From the NCBI RefSeq assembly GCF_008014675.1, contig NZ_VOXD01000037.1:1-60948 (forward strand): a stretch of 60,948 bases of DNA. Reading direction: 5' to 3'. The position numbers and the translations under genes were made by a program. The notes beneath the pieces are model-generated. The model made no database searches, was not told the DNA's origin, and worked only from the letters and a program-made list of their open reading frames with translations. This document shows, one piece after another, positions 9,216 through 18,186 of the stretch (its first letter is position 1; every line of letters starts with the position of its first letter). Origin of the DNA: Neolewinella aurantiaca. GTDB lineage: Bacteria; Bacteroidota; Bacteroidia; Chitinophagales; Saprospiraceae.

Positions 9216-10529
9216 TTACTTAATGATTCGTTGCACAATTTGCCGGTTGCCATCGTCAATATTCAGGAAGTATACTCCCTTAGGTAGTCCGACTACGTTC
9301 AGGCGTATCTTATTGAGCCCGTCAACGGCGGTCATCTTTTGCTGGTGCACGAGCTGGCCGGCATAGTTATGAACACTAACCGTTACCGCTTTCTCTTTTT
9401 CGGTTTCGTATTCCACGGTCAATTGGTCTTCCGTTGGTACGGGGAATACCCGTACAAAATCGAAGTCTCCACCCTCCCGGACAACCTGAATAATTTCAGA
9501 CAACTGGGAATGACCGTCAAAATCAATCGACCGAAGCCGGTAGAAGGAATTTGTGTAAGGCGCATCGTCCATCGAACTGTATTCCTGCGGAGACGATGAG
9601 AAACCGATGGCTGCTACCTCACTGATAATATGCCAGTCAGAGACTCCATCGTTAGAACGTTCCACCTGGTATTTTTCGGTGTTTTCTTCAAGTGAAGTTA
9701 CCCAATGAATTATATTGCTGCCTTTCCCGGGGACCGCTGAAAATTCACTTAGGGTGACCGGCAATGGCATAGAGTTTGCCACACAGATGACCATCTCTTC
9801 TATGCGCGTATCCGAATTGCATTCTACGGAGGCATCTGACGAAACAACCAGAATGATGCAATCGCCAGAGGCGACACTCGAAAAGGTTAAACCGGTTAAG
9901 TCGCCGTCTAAATCATTAGCTAACTGAGTTCCGGACGCAATGGAGCCCGAAGGGCCGGAATAGATATCAAGTTCGTCATACTCTTCCTCGATTTCGCCCT
10001 GCATGAATTCGATGTCTACCTGAGAAAATCCTGGTTCCGGACAAATTTCCACCAGTTCAGAGGTGCCAGGGTTGAAGTTCTCGTAGCAAGCTATGATGGT
10101 ATTGAGGCAAGAAGGAGTATAACAAGTGGTGGTAAAAGATATTGGGGTATACCCCTGATCTGCGCAGGTGTTAGAAAAATTAGAGTTGACGTAGATGCTG
10201 ATGCACTGGTCTGCGACTGGAGCTGTTAATACGAGGCCCGTCAGGTTTCCTGCTGTTCCGTAGCTTTCATAGATTAATGTGCCATCAGTGCCCGAGCCTG
10301 CCGGTCCGTAATACGCCATTAATTCATCGGAATTGTTCTCTACCTCTCCCGCGGTAATCGTTACTTCTATAGCTTGTCCGGTAGCCGGGCAAAGGTCAAC
10401 AGCAATCGGTATTCTACTAGAGGTGCCTGAGTAGCAAACGGGGCCTCCGCCTGATGGGCACTGGGCCAGAATTGGTGTGGAGACCAAACACGCGGCCAGG
10501 AGCAAAAAGGTGGTGATTCTTGTTTTCAT
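9216..10529 (-). CDS. Secreted CUB-like protein with type IX secretion sorting domain
   Basis: A 437-residue exported protein. Signal peptide to about residue 22 (cleavage after ILA-QC), then two similar Cys-containing beta-rich modules (about 30-135 and 140-245), each with a YYGPAGSG or YSGPSGS segment and a paired D-Q-C-I or D-C-I-I stretch, resembling CUB domains. A fibronectin-like region (about 255-345) with NIIHWVTSLEENTEKYQVER follows, a block very common before T9SS tails. The last ~80 residues contain VFPVPTEDQL and GLPKGVYFLNI and fit the type A C-terminal domain recognised by the gliding/PorSS type IX system. It is presumably exposed at the cell surface or released. No neighbour suggests its ligand. 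Confidence 0.85.
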   Translation of the reverse strand: MKTRITTFLLLAACLVSTPILAQCPSGGGPVCYSGTSSRIPIAVDLCPATGQAIEVTITAGEVENNSDELMAYYGPAGSGTDGTLIYESYGTAGNLTGLVLTAPVADQCISIYVNSNFSNTCADQGYTPISFTTTCYTPSCLNTIIACYENFNPGTSELVEICPEPGFSQVDIEFMQGEIEEEYDELDIYSGPSGSIASGTQLANDLDGDLTGLTFSSVASGDCIILVVSSDASVECNSDTRIEEMVICVANSMPLPVTLSEFSAVPGKGSNIIHWVTSLEENTEKYQVERSNDGVSDWHIISEVAAIGFSSSPQEYSSMDDAPYTNSFYRLRSIDFDGHSQLSEIIQVVREGGDFDFVRVFPVPTEDQLTVEYETEKEKAVTVSVHNYAGQLVHQQKMTAVDGLNKIRLNVVGLPKGVYFLNIDDGNRQIVQRIIK

Positions 10530-11255
10530 GTGTCGATCTGTTTTTTGAAGAATGGGTAATATGAATGTGGTTTGTGCATCCGACCAATAATGGTGGGGTG
10601 TGCTGTTTACTGGTAGAAGGAGACAAGAGTTTTGGGCCTTGTCTAACAGTATGGGGTTGCTCCTTTTTTACAGGTTCCGGCAGAAACGCGAAGCAGGTTC
10701 TAAAGAAACCGTGCAACGAAAAAGGGAGGGAGGTGTGGTTACTGGAAGTAGCGAGCAAGGCCGTTCAGGTACCGTCATGACTTCACCTCCACAGATGGAA
10801 TACCCGACCATTAATGGTGGATGTGCCAATAAAAATTGGATGTAAAGCTTTGGTCTTTCAGGAGATAGACCTTGCTGCTTGATTGTAAATATAAAAACAT
10901 TTTGCCCTGAATACCGTCAGGTGGGAGATGAAATATAGATTAAACTTTGTTATCCTACATCAATCTTGCATAAGACTGGAAACACTTAAGAAGGCAGGCT
11001 TGAAACCTTTTTTGATTAAAGTACAGGTAGTATGGTATTGTCTCGGAATCCGGAATATCCACCATTTTGATGGGTTTTAAGATGCGAAGAACGGTACCAC
11101 GAGACTTGGGTAGCGGGGAAGCAAAGTCGGACAGATGCTGAACCGGCGTTCTTAGAACAGACAATAAAAGATCGAACTTCCGTTAAAGCGAGGTTAATCT
11201 TAAGCGTTGCAAACCACGCGAACGAGGTTTACGTCGTCTCTTCCCCGTAGCAACT
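10530..11255. other. Gene-free stretch with a repeated palindrome-cored motif
   Basis: About 725 bases without a convincing gene; short frames here lack promoter boxes and coding bias. CCGACCAATAATGGTGG (10580-10596) and CCGACCATTAATGGTGG (10804-10820) are near-identical, and the second contains the perfect palindrome CCATTAATGG. They lie upstream of the minus-strand secreted gene and could be operators. Confidence 0.35.
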
Positions 11256-11263
11256 TATCTTTG
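11256..11263 (+). promoter_or_regulatory. -7 promoter box (TATCTTTG) for the OstA-like gene
   Basis: TATCTTTG ends nine bases before the ATG at 11273, predicting a leader of about six bases. It rules out the longer frame beginning at 11207. Confidence 0.55.
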
Positions 11264-11272
11264 CGCTCCCAA

Positions 11273-13288
11273 ATGAAAAACTACGGCTGGTACATCGTTG
11301 CTCTTCTAACCCTGCTCTGCACCCGCGGCCGCGCCCAAACTGCGCCCGTGAACCAGGATTCTACCGTTCAGGAATACGTAAATATCGATCGTGCCGATAC
11401 GCTGCGGATGGTGAATCAGGGCGCAAGCCAGATCCTCGTCGGTAACGTGGAACTGAGCCAGGACAGTATTTTTATGTACGCCGACAGCGCTAAACTGGTC
11501 AACGAGGTGCAGGTCTACGCCTACGACAACGTTACCATCCAGCAGGGCGACAGCCTGGCCGCTTTCTCGAACGAGCTGGACTACAACGCCGAAAGCCTGC
11601 TCGCCAAGCTACGCGGAGATGTCGTACTACAACGCGGCGAAACGGAGCTGTACACCGAGCGTCTGGATTACAACCTGGCCACCAAGCTTGCAACCTACCA
11701 CACCCGTGGCCGTGTAGTGAACAAGGAAACAGAACTGAGCAGTACCCACGGCTACTACTACGCCGACGATAAGAAAGTGTACTTCCGCGATAGTGTTGTC
11801 GTGGTCGATGATCGCTTCGAAATGCGCGCCGATACCCTGATGTACGACCTGGCCGCCGAGCGCGTGTACTTCCTCGGCCCCACCGTAATCAGAACCGATA
11901 CCCACCGTATCTACTGCGAAGCGGGCTACTACGACATCCAACTAGACGAGGCCGTTTTTGCCCAAAATGCCCAGTACAAATCCGGCGAACGCCTCGCTGC
12001 AGCGGATACGATCAAGTACTTCGGTAAAGACGAAGTCTACATTCTGGAAGGCGATGCTTACGTTGCCGAAGGCGACTTCCAGCGTGCCGAAGCCGACCGC
12101 ATCAACTTCTTCCGCCGTCAGGAACGCTACCTGCTGGAAGGCAACGCTTTCCTGCGCGACTCGGTCCAGTCGGTTAGCGGAGATACCGTGGATTACGACA
12201 TCAAGACGGAAACATTTGCAGTAAGCGGCGGTCGGCCAAGAATCTCGGCTCCGCCGATGATCATTGACGCCGAGAGTTTTACCACTGACCCGGAAACCGG
12301 CTCCCGTACCGCCTCTGGCAATGTTTTCTGGCAGGATACCTCGGCCAATATGGCCATCTCGGCAGCCAGTGCCACCTACAACGAAGAAACCGGCTACCTC
12401 TTGGCTACCGGCGGTGCCGGCCCTAAACCCGGCCAGCCTGATTTTATGGGGAACCGTCCTTTGATGACTACCGTAATGGAGGGTGATACTCTTTGGATGG
12501 TATCCGATACGCTCATCTCGGTCCAAAAAGAGAAAAACGATACGGTTTACACTGTACGTGAAGTAGAGCGAGATACCATAATGATCGGGGACTCTCTGAC
12601 CGTAAACGTGATCACCGCAACGGATACGCTGGTGACGACCGATAGTATTCGCTACCTCTCCGCCTACCGCGATGTCCGGATCCTGAAAAGTGACATGCAG
12701 GCGGTGTGCGATTCCCTCGGCTTCAATACCATCGACTCGGTACTGACGCTGTACCAGGACCCTGTTCTATGGCAAGACACCAGCCAGCTGACGGGCGATA
12801 CCGTTCGTATCCACTTCAAGGGAGAGTCGTTAGACAAAGTACAACTCCTCCGGAATGCACTCGTAATCACTACTCCGGACCTGGTCTTTTTTAATCAGGT
12901 AAAGGGCAAGCACATCGAGGCCTTCTTTGACAGCACGGCCCTGGAACGGACCGAAGTACAAGGCAACGCCGAAGCCATTTACTACATTCTGGACGACGTG
13001 GGGCAGTACGTTGGCGTCAACAAAACAGCTTGCAGTGCGATGGTCCTGCACTTCAGGAACGGCGGCGTTCGCAAAATTCGCTTCCTCAGCGCACCGGAGG
13101 GTAAGATGGAGCCGATGAAAGCGGTGAACCACGACGCGATTAAGCTGGAGGGCTTCCGCTGGGAAATCAAACGCAAGCCCCTTACGTTGGAAGATTTGTT
13201 CCGGGCACGAAGCAAGGCTGCTCCGGTTACCGAGCCGGTTACCTTACCTGGTTCTTCAGAGCCTGAAATTTTAGAAGAAGAACGGTAG
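11273..13288 (+). CDS. OstA-like (LptA/LptD N-terminal-like) envelope protein
   Basis: A 671-residue exported protein starting MKNYGWYIVALL, with a signal peptide ending in LCTRGRAQ. The mature part has repeated OstA/LptA-like beta strands, visible as recurring patterns such as FMYADSAKLV, LDYNAESLLAKLRGDVVL, ADTLMYDLAAERVYFLGP and ADRINFFRRQERYLLEGNAFL. In Bacteroidota, OstA-like proteins of this size are thought to serve in lipopolysaccharide transport across the periplasm, by homology to the LptA slide; direct proof is limited. The start is set by the promoter box at 11256. It is followed 69 bases later by a BatE-like gene with its own promoter box. The cleavage region is encoded by a copy of the dispersed GCGGCCGC motif. 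Confidence 0.85.
   Translation: MKNYGWYIVALLTLLCTRGRAQTAPVNQDSTVQEYVNIDRADTLRMVNQGASQILVGNVELSQDSIFMYADSAKLVNEVQVYAYDNVTIQQGDSLAAFSNELDYNAESLLAKLRGDVVLQRGETELYTERLDYNLATKLATYHTRGRVVNKETELSSTHGYYYADDKKVYFRDSVVVVDDRFEMRADTLMYDLAAERVYFLGPTVIRTDTHRIYCEAGYYDIQLDEAVFAQNAQYKSGERLAAADTIKYFGKDEVYILEGDAYVAEGDFQRAEADRINFFRRQERYLLEGNAFLRDSVQSVSGDTVDYDIKTETFAVSGGRPRISAPPMIIDAESFTTDPETGSRTASGNVFWQDTSANMAISAASATYNEETGYLLATGGAGPKPGQPDFMGNRPLMTTVMEGDTLWMVSDTLISVQKEKNDTVYTVREVERDTIMIGDSLTVNVITATDTLVTTDSIRYLSAYRDVRILKSDMQAVCDSLGFNTIDSVLTLYQDPVLWQDTSQLTGDTVRIHFKGESLDKVQLLRNALVITTPDLVFFNQVKGKHIEAFFDSTALERTEVQGNAEAIYYILDDVGQYVGVNKTACSAMVLHFRNGGVRKIRFLSAPEGKMEPMKAVNHDAIKLEGFRWEIKRKPLTLEDLFRARSKAAPVTEPVTLPGSSEPEILEEER
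11318..11335 (+). repeat. Dispersed GCGGCCGC motif copy in a signal-peptide codon block
   Basis: TGCACCCGCGGCCGCGCC, one mismatch from the core consensus. It encodes C-T-R-G-R-A directly before the predicted signal peptidase site of the OstA-like protein. Confidence 0.65.
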
Positions 13289-13344
13289 TTGAATACTTTT
13301 GCTAACTTTTCATCCGCTTTAAGATTGCTCCCGTTCCGAAAACC

Positions 13345-13352
13345 TATTTTTG
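13345..13352 (+). promoter_or_regulatory. -7 promoter box (TATTTTTG) for the BatE-like gene
   Basis: TATTTTTG ends five bases before the ATG at 13358, so the predicted mRNA has about two leader bases. It supports 13358 over the upstream ATG at 13289. Confidence 0.55.
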
Positions 13353-13357
13353 TGCAC

Positions 13358-14116
13358 ATGCTGCGTAACCTGATAACACTAGTCTTTCTGTTTTTTACCT
13401 TAACGCTCGTTGCTCAGGCGGACAAACTAACCGATGCCCGCGAAGCATTGAAAAGCGAAGATGCCCGCGCTCAGATTGCGGCGCTCGATAGCCTGGTTGC
13501 CACCGGGACGGCAAGTGCGGAGCTGTACCAGGCTTTAGGCAATGCCCATTTCAACAACGGTGACTATGGTCTTGCTATCCTGAACTACGAGCGCGGATTG
13601 CGCCTCAAGCCCGGGAGTAAAGAACTAAAAAACAACCTGAAGTACGTCCGCGGCGAAGCGGGAATAAACCGCCTTGAGCTGCCCGACTTTTTCCTGGCCC
13701 GCTGGTGGCGCAGCGTCGGGGCCGCCCTCGGGGCGGGCACGTTGTTCTGGCTCGCCATGGGCTTTTGGTGGCTCGCCGTAGCCGGCGCCGTTTTATGGTT
13801 TTTGCGCCGCAAAGAAATGGATGAAAAACGACGGTTCGCACTGTTGCCCGGAGCTGTCATCTGCCTCGTTGTTGCAGCGATCTTCTTCAGTATGGGCAAT
13901 AGCCGTAATGCCTGGCTCGAGAATGACCGCGAAGCCGTGCTTACGGCTAAAATTGCTGACCTCCGGGTCGCCCCCGGCCCCGAAGCCACGCTCGAAAAAG
14001 CGCTCAGCCAGGGACTCAAACTCCGTCTCCTCGATGAGTTCGACGGCTACGTCAAAGTCGCCCTCGACGACGGTAAGCAAGGCTGGCTCCCAGCAGAAGC
14101 CGTAGAGAAGATTTAG
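13358..14116 (+). CDS. BatE-like TPR/SH3 membrane protein
   Basis: A 252-residue protein in the order: signal peptide (to LVAQA near 20), TPR region (about 25-100, with LYQALGNAHFNNGDYGLAILNYERGLRLKP), a membrane segment near 125-148, a second near 162-178, and a C-terminal bacterial SH3 domain (about 195-252, ending KQGWLPAEAVEKI). This is the architecture of BatE-type proteins of Bacteroidota, named from Bacteroides aerotolerance operons that include VWA-domain BatA/BatB and a MoxR ATPase; none of those partners is present here, so an aerotolerance role is not supported. It follows the OstA-like gene but has its own promoter box. Hairpins at 14235-14278 probably end the transcript. Confidence 0.75.
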   Translation: MLRNLITLVFLFFTLTLVAQADKLTDAREALKSEDARAQIAALDSLVATGTASAELYQALGNAHFNNGDYGLAILNYERGLRLKPGSKELKNNLKYVRGEAGINRLELPDFFLARWWRSVGAALGAGTLFWLAMGFWWLAVAGAVLWFLRRKEMDEKRRFALLPGAVICLVVAAIFFSMGNSRNAWLENDREAVLTAKIADLRVAPGPEATLEKALSQGLKLRLLDEFDGYVKVALDDGKQGWLPAEAVEKI

Positions 14117-14234
14117 AGAGGGGAACAGCAGGGCGGAGTGAGGTGATGCTGTTGTTGATGGGTAAAACCCCCTCGACAGCCGTGAGCTTTGCTATCGGTA
14201 TAAGTTGTCATCTGTTCCAAAACCCCCTCCCCAA

Positions 14235-14278
14235 CCCCTCCCCACGGGGGAGGGGCTCGTGAAAACGCTTCGCGTTTT
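14235..14278 (+). terminator. Two adjacent hairpins downstream of the BatE-like gene
   Basis: CCCCTCCCC pairs with GGGGAGGGG around 14235-14255. AAAACGC and GCGTTTT pair around TTC at 14262-14278, and the second arm ends in TTTT, giving a terminator-like structure about 150 bases after the stop. Confidence 0.5.
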
Positions 14279-14366
14279 GAGGGTTGAACTGTTCTCTGAG
14301 TGCCCAACTTGCTGTTGTTAATGCCTGCTTGTTCTGCTATTGCCGCCTATCCCGCCTATAGCTCGC

Positions 14367-14418
14367 GGCAGCACTACCCACTACGTTCTACTGTCTACAT
14401 TCTACCCACTACACTCTA
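14367..14418 (+). repeat. CTAC-rich intergenic repeat, copy 2
   Basis: Starts GGCAGCACT like copy 1 and continues with CTACCCACTAC and CTACATTCTACCCACTAC blocks. Again the last CTA is the stop codon of the adjacent minus-strand gene (14416-15336). Confidence 0.55.
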
Positions 14419-15336
14419 AAACCTCCTCTCCAGTTGCTTCGTTTGTTTAGCAAGGTGAAGGTCTCCGAAGGAGACACTGGCCGTGATGGTTCCCATTCGT
14501 TCCTGGCTGGGGCGGATGGCAAAGCGGCGAACCTCGGTGGTGCGGGCCAGCTCGGTGATTGTTTTATCGTCGGGTAGCTTCACTTCGCCGTTGTTGAGAC
14601 TCAGGTCATAAGCGATGCCTTCTCCGCCAAGTGGTTCGTAGATGTAGACGTCGCTTTTGTCGGCATTGATCTGGAGGTCCTGCATCGAGAGATTAGGGCT
14701 GAGTTTCAGTTCTCCGTACTGCGCAGTAATATTGAAGGTGCCGCCGATGTCGTAGAGGTTGATGTCTGACCGGCGGGAGTTGATCACTACGTTACCGTCG
14801 ATGCGTTCCCCGGTTATGTCCCCAAAGCGACTGCGGATGTCCAGAATCCCCTGAACGTTGTCGATGTTGATGGCCGAAAACTCACCGTTTATTCGCAGTT
14901 GGTTGCGCAGGTTAGAGATCGTGGCGCCGCCAAAGTGGCTCTTCAGGTACACCGGGCATTCTTCGGGCAGGGTAATGTAGTAGTGCACCGTCAGTTCACT
15001 GCGCGATCGTTTCGTTTTGTCTACCAGTTTATTCTTCAGGAAAATCTTCTGGCCAGCAACTTCACTGATGTAGTCCAGGTTTTTCAGGTCTTCTTCTGCC
15101 TGCTCAAGTTGCGGATGACGAGCGGTCATGACCACCTTAACGGAGATTTTCTGCTTGTCCCAGGTCTCCACAAAAATCTCTGCTTTTTCACCTTCCACGG
15201 CCAGTTCGTTGCCCGGCTTATAGGGGTAGGTGTCTTCTATCGTCTTGGTCACTACTTCGCGCATGGCGTTGTCCGTTTGGGCGCGGACGCAGGTGCAGAG
15301 AACCGTTAGAAGAGCAAGAATGGTTAGTCTTAGCAT
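14416..15336 (-). CDS. DUF4097-like exported beta-helical (putative adhesin) protein
   Basis: A 306-residue protein starting MLRLTILALL, with a signal peptide ending LCTCVRAQ. An upstream in-frame start at 15429 is rejected because it would precede the signal peptide. The mature part is a series of short beta strands with solenoid-like repetition (INGEFSAINIDNVQGILDIR, RSRFGDITGERIDGNVVINSR), typical of the DUF4097/DUF4098 adhesin-like families found downstream of ECF sigma and anti-sigma genes in Bacteroidota. It is the third gene of a minus-strand operon led by a sigma factor at 16029-16604, so it is probably a target or envelope-stress effector of that system. The signal-peptide end is encoded by the dispersed GCGGCCGC-type motif. 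Confidence 0.75.
   Translation of the reverse strand: MLRLTILALLTVLCTCVRAQTDNAMREVVTKTIEDTYPYKPGNELAVEGEKAEIFVETWDKQKISVKVVMTARHPQLEQAEEDLKNLDYISEVAGQKIFLKNKLVDKTKRSRSELTVHYYITLPEECPVYLKSHFGGATISNLRNQLRINGEFSAINIDNVQGILDIRSRFGDITGERIDGNVVINSRRSDINLYDIGGTFNITAQYGELKLSPNLSMQDLQINADKSDVYIYEPLGGEGIAYDLSLNNGEVKLPDDKTITELARTTEVRRFAIRPSQERMGTITASVSFGDLHLAKQTKQLERRF
15280..15297 (-). repeat. Dispersed GCGGCCGC-type motif copy in a signal-peptide codon block
   Basis: On the minus strand this reads TGCACCTGCGTCCGCGCC, one base from consensus, encoding C-T-C-V-R-A just before the signal peptidase site of the DUF4097-like protein. Confidence 0.6.
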
Positions 15337-15379
15337 TGTCGTGTTTTCAGGAGAGTAAGTTGTGGACTCAGCCACTTTA

Positions 15380-15982
15380 CTAGAGTTCAACGATGATCCG
15401 GCGGTAAACGTCAGACCGGTCGCGTTCAATCTCTCCCAGTTTGCGGATCAGGCCGGGATCATCTTCGCCGTAGGAGACAAGCATTGCTTTTATTTCGTTG
15501 CTTGCCTCGGTGAGCTCTCCGAGCTCCTGACCAAGATTATTGAGGGTTGGTTCGTTACGTGCTTCGATTTCGGCAAAGGCATGGTCGAAACTTTCGTCGT
15601 CGAGGTTCCAGTCGGCGGCTTTTTTCGCAGGGGCAACTTCCTGGCTGTAGGTTATGCTGACCGTTTGCCGTGCTTGTACCTCCTGGTTGAGGCCCAGGCC
15701 AATAGTGACCAGCAGGGCAATGGCGGCGGCAACGCCCGCCAGTTTCCGGAGCGGCAAACGACGTTCTTTAGCTAACCGTTGCTGAGCAACGGCTTCGTCG
15801 GTATGCTCCATCTCGCGGCTGATCGCGTTCCATACACCGGCTGCCGGCGTGTAGGTCGGCAGCTTATCGGAGAGGACAGGCTTTAGTCCGCCGACGATGC
15901 CGTCCCATACCGAAGCGGGAGCTTCGTGAGAGCGCAGCCGCTCTAAGGCATCCCGCAAAGTTTTAGCATTTTTTTCCTTCAT
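15380..15982 (-). CDS. Putative anti-sigma factor
   Basis: A 200-residue protein with one membrane segment near residues 79-97 (KLAGVAAAIALLVTIGLGL). The N-terminal cytoplasmic part has two similar segments (HEAPASVWDGIVGGL and YTPAAGVWNAISREM), a pattern seen in Bacteroidota proteins encoded next to ECF sigma factors. The C-terminal part is predicted to be periplasmic, charged and helical. Its position 46 bases after the sigma gene, and the single membrane anchor, argue for sequestering the sigma factor at the membrane. No zinc-binding HxxxCxxC motif is visible, so it is not a ZAS-type anti-sigma factor. Confidence 0.6.
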   Translation of the reverse strand: MKEKNAKTLRDALERLRSHEAPASVWDGIVGGLKPVLSDKLPTYTPAAGVWNAISREMEHTDEAVAQQRLAKERRLPLRKLAGVAAAIALLVTIGLGLNQEVQARQTVSITYSQEVAPAKKAADWNLDDESFDHAFAEIEARNEPTLNNLGQELGELTEASNEIKAMLVSYGEDDPGLIRKLGEIERDRSDVYRRIIVEL

Positions 15983-16028
15983 GGCGTTGGTTTTCCCGGA
16001 GGGGTGTATTTATTTCTGATCCGAAGCG

Positions 16029-16604
16029 CTACACGTAGTGCCGGAGGTACTCTCTGAGTTTTTTCTTGGCGTAAAACAGTTGGCTCTTACTGGTGCCGAC
16101 CGTGATCTCCAGCATATCTGCCACTTCCTGATGTTTGTACCCTTCGACCTCAATGAGAACAAAAACGGAGCGGTAGCCATCGGGAAGCCGGTTGATTGCT
16201 TTTTCAAGGTATTCTGTGTCAAGGCTGGTAGTCCCCCAGTCTACCTCTTCGTCTGCATAGTTGAGCGGAAGCTCCTCAGTGACTTTGTGTCGGCGCAGCT
16301 TGTTCAGGGCTGTCCTCACAATCACGACTTTCATCCATGCACCGATGGTGCTTTCACCCCGGTAAGTATGCAATTTCTGAAAAACTTTCAGAAAACCCTC
16401 CTGCAAAGCATCGTTAGCAAGGTCGAAATCGGCACAGATGCGGTAACAGGCAGTGTACATGGCACGGCTGTAACGGTCGTATAGTTCTTTTTGAGCACGG
16501 CGGTCCTGCTGCCGGCAGGCCGCCACGAGTTCCTGTTCGGTCATGCGGGCGGGGGTTGTCGATAGTTCAGGAGAAACCGTGACTTTTTTTTGCAGCTTAA
16601 GCAT
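16029..16604 (-). CDS. ECF-type RNA polymerase sigma factor
   Basis: The 191-residue protein has sigma region 2 (ALYDRYSRAMYTACYRICAD-like, with FDLANDALQEGFLKVFQ at about 62-78) and region 4 (LPDGYRSVFVLIEVEGYKHQ then ITVGTSKSQLFYAKKKLREYL at about 135-185). It lacks regions 1.1 and 3, as ECF factors do. It leads an operon with a putative anti-sigma factor and a DUF4097-like exported protein, a common Bacteroidota arrangement for envelope-responsive regulation. The first ~20 residues before MTEQELVAACR may be an extension; Met-21 is an alternative start. Confidence 0.9.
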   Translation of the reverse strand: MLKLQKKVTVSPELSTTPARMTEQELVAACRQQDRRAQKELYDRYSRAMYTACYRICADFDLANDALQEGFLKVFQKLHTYRGESTIGAWMKVVIVRTALNKLRRHKVTEELPLNYADEEVDWGTTSLDTEYLEKAINRLPDGYRSVFVLIEVEGYKHQEVADMLEITVGTSKSQLFYAKKKLREYLRHYV

Positions 16605-16732
16605 AAGAGTGAGGTGTAGCGTAAAGAGAACGGTTTCATGCCGAGGGTTGGTCTTGGTCAGGAAAAAAACGTAGCGATAAAAGTACTGTGAAGGCTACTC
16701 CCTATTTTGTGGGCCGAAACCTGAAACACCGC

Positions 16733-17575
16733 ATGAAACCTATTACCCGTATTTCCACGCTTCTGGTACTGATCAGCGTAGCCTTTCTGAGTTGCGAAAA
16801 AGAGGAAGCAGATGACCGCCCCGACTTCATCTTCCAGGGAACACTTACGGATGTTACCGACGGTAGCCCGAAAACCGGGTGGGACGTTTTTCTCTGGCAA
16901 GCACAACGGCCAGTCTTTCCTCCTCCCACTGTAGTTCCGATAGTTTCATTTGGTAATGATACCATAGCTGCAGATGGTCGGTTCAGTATGGACGTCACTT
17001 CGTACTCGGACAAACGCCGGGCGGGAGAAGAGTGGTTCAACAATGATCCCGAACGAAAACGAGAGTACTACAACGACTACCGCTTATTCTTCCGGGCACC
17101 GGGCCCCTACAATGATATCGACCCGACCGATCTCGACTACCTCATTCTTGATCCTGACGACAAAGACCTTCTCCTGGAAAATTTCGACTTTACAACCAAG
17201 GGAGAAGTTATCACCCGCGACATTCAGGTGTTCACCGGAGGGCGGGGGCGCGTAAACTGCCGCTACGAAATCGAACGGCCGGTACCGGACCAGGGAAGTA
17301 TCTCATTTCAGACGTCGATCCGTGATCTATCCTATGACCGTCCGTATTTTATCTACGCCCCCGGCTTCCAGGATTTAACGGAGCCCGGCAGGGTCTACCT
17401 GCAGACGTTGGGACCACCGGTAGGTCGTGAGGTGGAAGCAGTGACCACCTTCAGAACCACTCAGTACCGCAGCGATGCCGGAAGTGTTGTAGTGGTGGAT
17501 TCACTGGTCCTGCGGGACACTTTTCTCATTCAAAGCCTCTCCGATACATTGCAGGAACGCACGTATGTTTACTAG
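16733..17575 (+). CDS. Lipoprotein of unknown function
   Basis: A 280-residue protein. The start MKPITRISTLLVLISVAFLSC gives a clean lipoprotein signal with lipobox LS-C near residue 21; the in-frame ATG at 16688 would put 15 extra residues before it. A charged spacer EKEEADDRPD follows the Cys, then a region with FQGTLTDVTDGSPKTGWDVF that looks like a carboxypeptidase-regulatory-type beta-sandwich. The remainder is beta-rich without recognised motifs. It is transcribed divergently from the sigma-factor operon and shares a 128-base spacer with it, so it could be part of the same regulatory response. Confidence 0.7.
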   Translation: MKPITRISTLLVLISVAFLSCEKEEADDRPDFIFQGTLTDVTDGSPKTGWDVFLWQAQRPVFPPPTVVPIVSFGNDTIAADGRFSMDVTSYSDKRRAGEEWFNNDPERKREYYNDYRLFFRAPGPYNDIDPTDLDYLILDPDDKDLLLENFDFTTKGEVITRDIQVFTGGRGRVNCRYEIERPVPDQGSISFQTSIRDLSYDRPYFIYAPGFQDLTEPGRVYLQTLGPPVGREVEAVTTFRTTQYRSDAGSVVVVDSLVLRDTFLIQSLSDTLQERTYVY

Positions 17576-17656
17576 GTGAATTTCGCCAGCAGCTGTAGAA
17601 AACGCCTGATTTGTGCAGGAGTTGATTCAAGACCATCACTAAGGGTATCAAACAAA

Positions 17657-17687
17657 GAACGGGTACTGCAATACGCAGCACCCGTTC
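17657..17687. terminator. Bidirectional hairpin between convergent genes
   Basis: GAACGGGTACTGC pairs with GCAGCACCCGTTC around AATAC. It lies between the stops of the plus-strand lipoprotein and the minus-strand EF-hand protein and can serve both. Confidence 0.65.
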
Positions 17688-17708
17688 CTGAATCTCGGTG
17701 TCGATGAA

Positions 17709-18050
17709 TTATTTGTCACCACCGGGGCGTCCACCACCGGGGCGTCCACCACGGGCAGGACGCGCATTCTTGATCTCTTCTACAGAAAGGAAGCCATCGC
17801 TGTCGGCGTCGATGGTTGTAAAGTTTTCTGCCAGGCGGCCTGATACTTCGTCTTTGGCAAGTTTGCCGTCTTTGTTAGTGTCCATCTCTGCGAACATCTC
17901 TTCCGGAGATTTGCGCTCGCCACCACGTTGCGGGCGCTCACCGCGCTGTTCTACTGCTGCTTTTTCTTCAGTGGCGGCAGTTTTAGTACTGTTGCAACCA
18001 ACGGCTGCGAGAAGCATAAGAGCTACGGGGAGGAAAAATAATTTTTTCAT
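17709..18050 (-). CDS. EF-hand domain lipoprotein
   Basis: A 113-residue lipoprotein: signal MKKLFFLPVALMLLAAVG with the lipobox Cys at residue 19. After a low-complexity charged segment come two EF-hand calcium loops, DTNKDGKLAKDE (about 57-68) and DADSDGFLSVEE (about 79-90). The tail is Gly/Arg/Pro-rich (ARGGRPGGGRPGG), produced by a tandem DNA repeat. It is predicted to bind calcium at the outer or inner membrane surface; its partner is unknown. Apparently monocistronic. Confidence 0.8.
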   Translation of the reverse strand: MKKLFFLPVALMLLAAVGCNSTKTAATEEKAAVEQRGERPQRGGERKSPEEMFAEMDTNKDGKLAKDEVSGRLAENFTTIDADSDGFLSVEEIKNARPARGGRPGGGRPGGDK

Positions 18051-18186
18051 TGGTAAAGAGTTTTAATGAATGTTGATCGTAACCGAAGTTACTCCCGTAA
18101 GACTCATACTTTTTCGTTTTCCTTCTCTCGAGATGAAAACATTTTCATTTTTTTCCCAGCCCCGCCGGAGCTCTCCTCTTTAGTAC

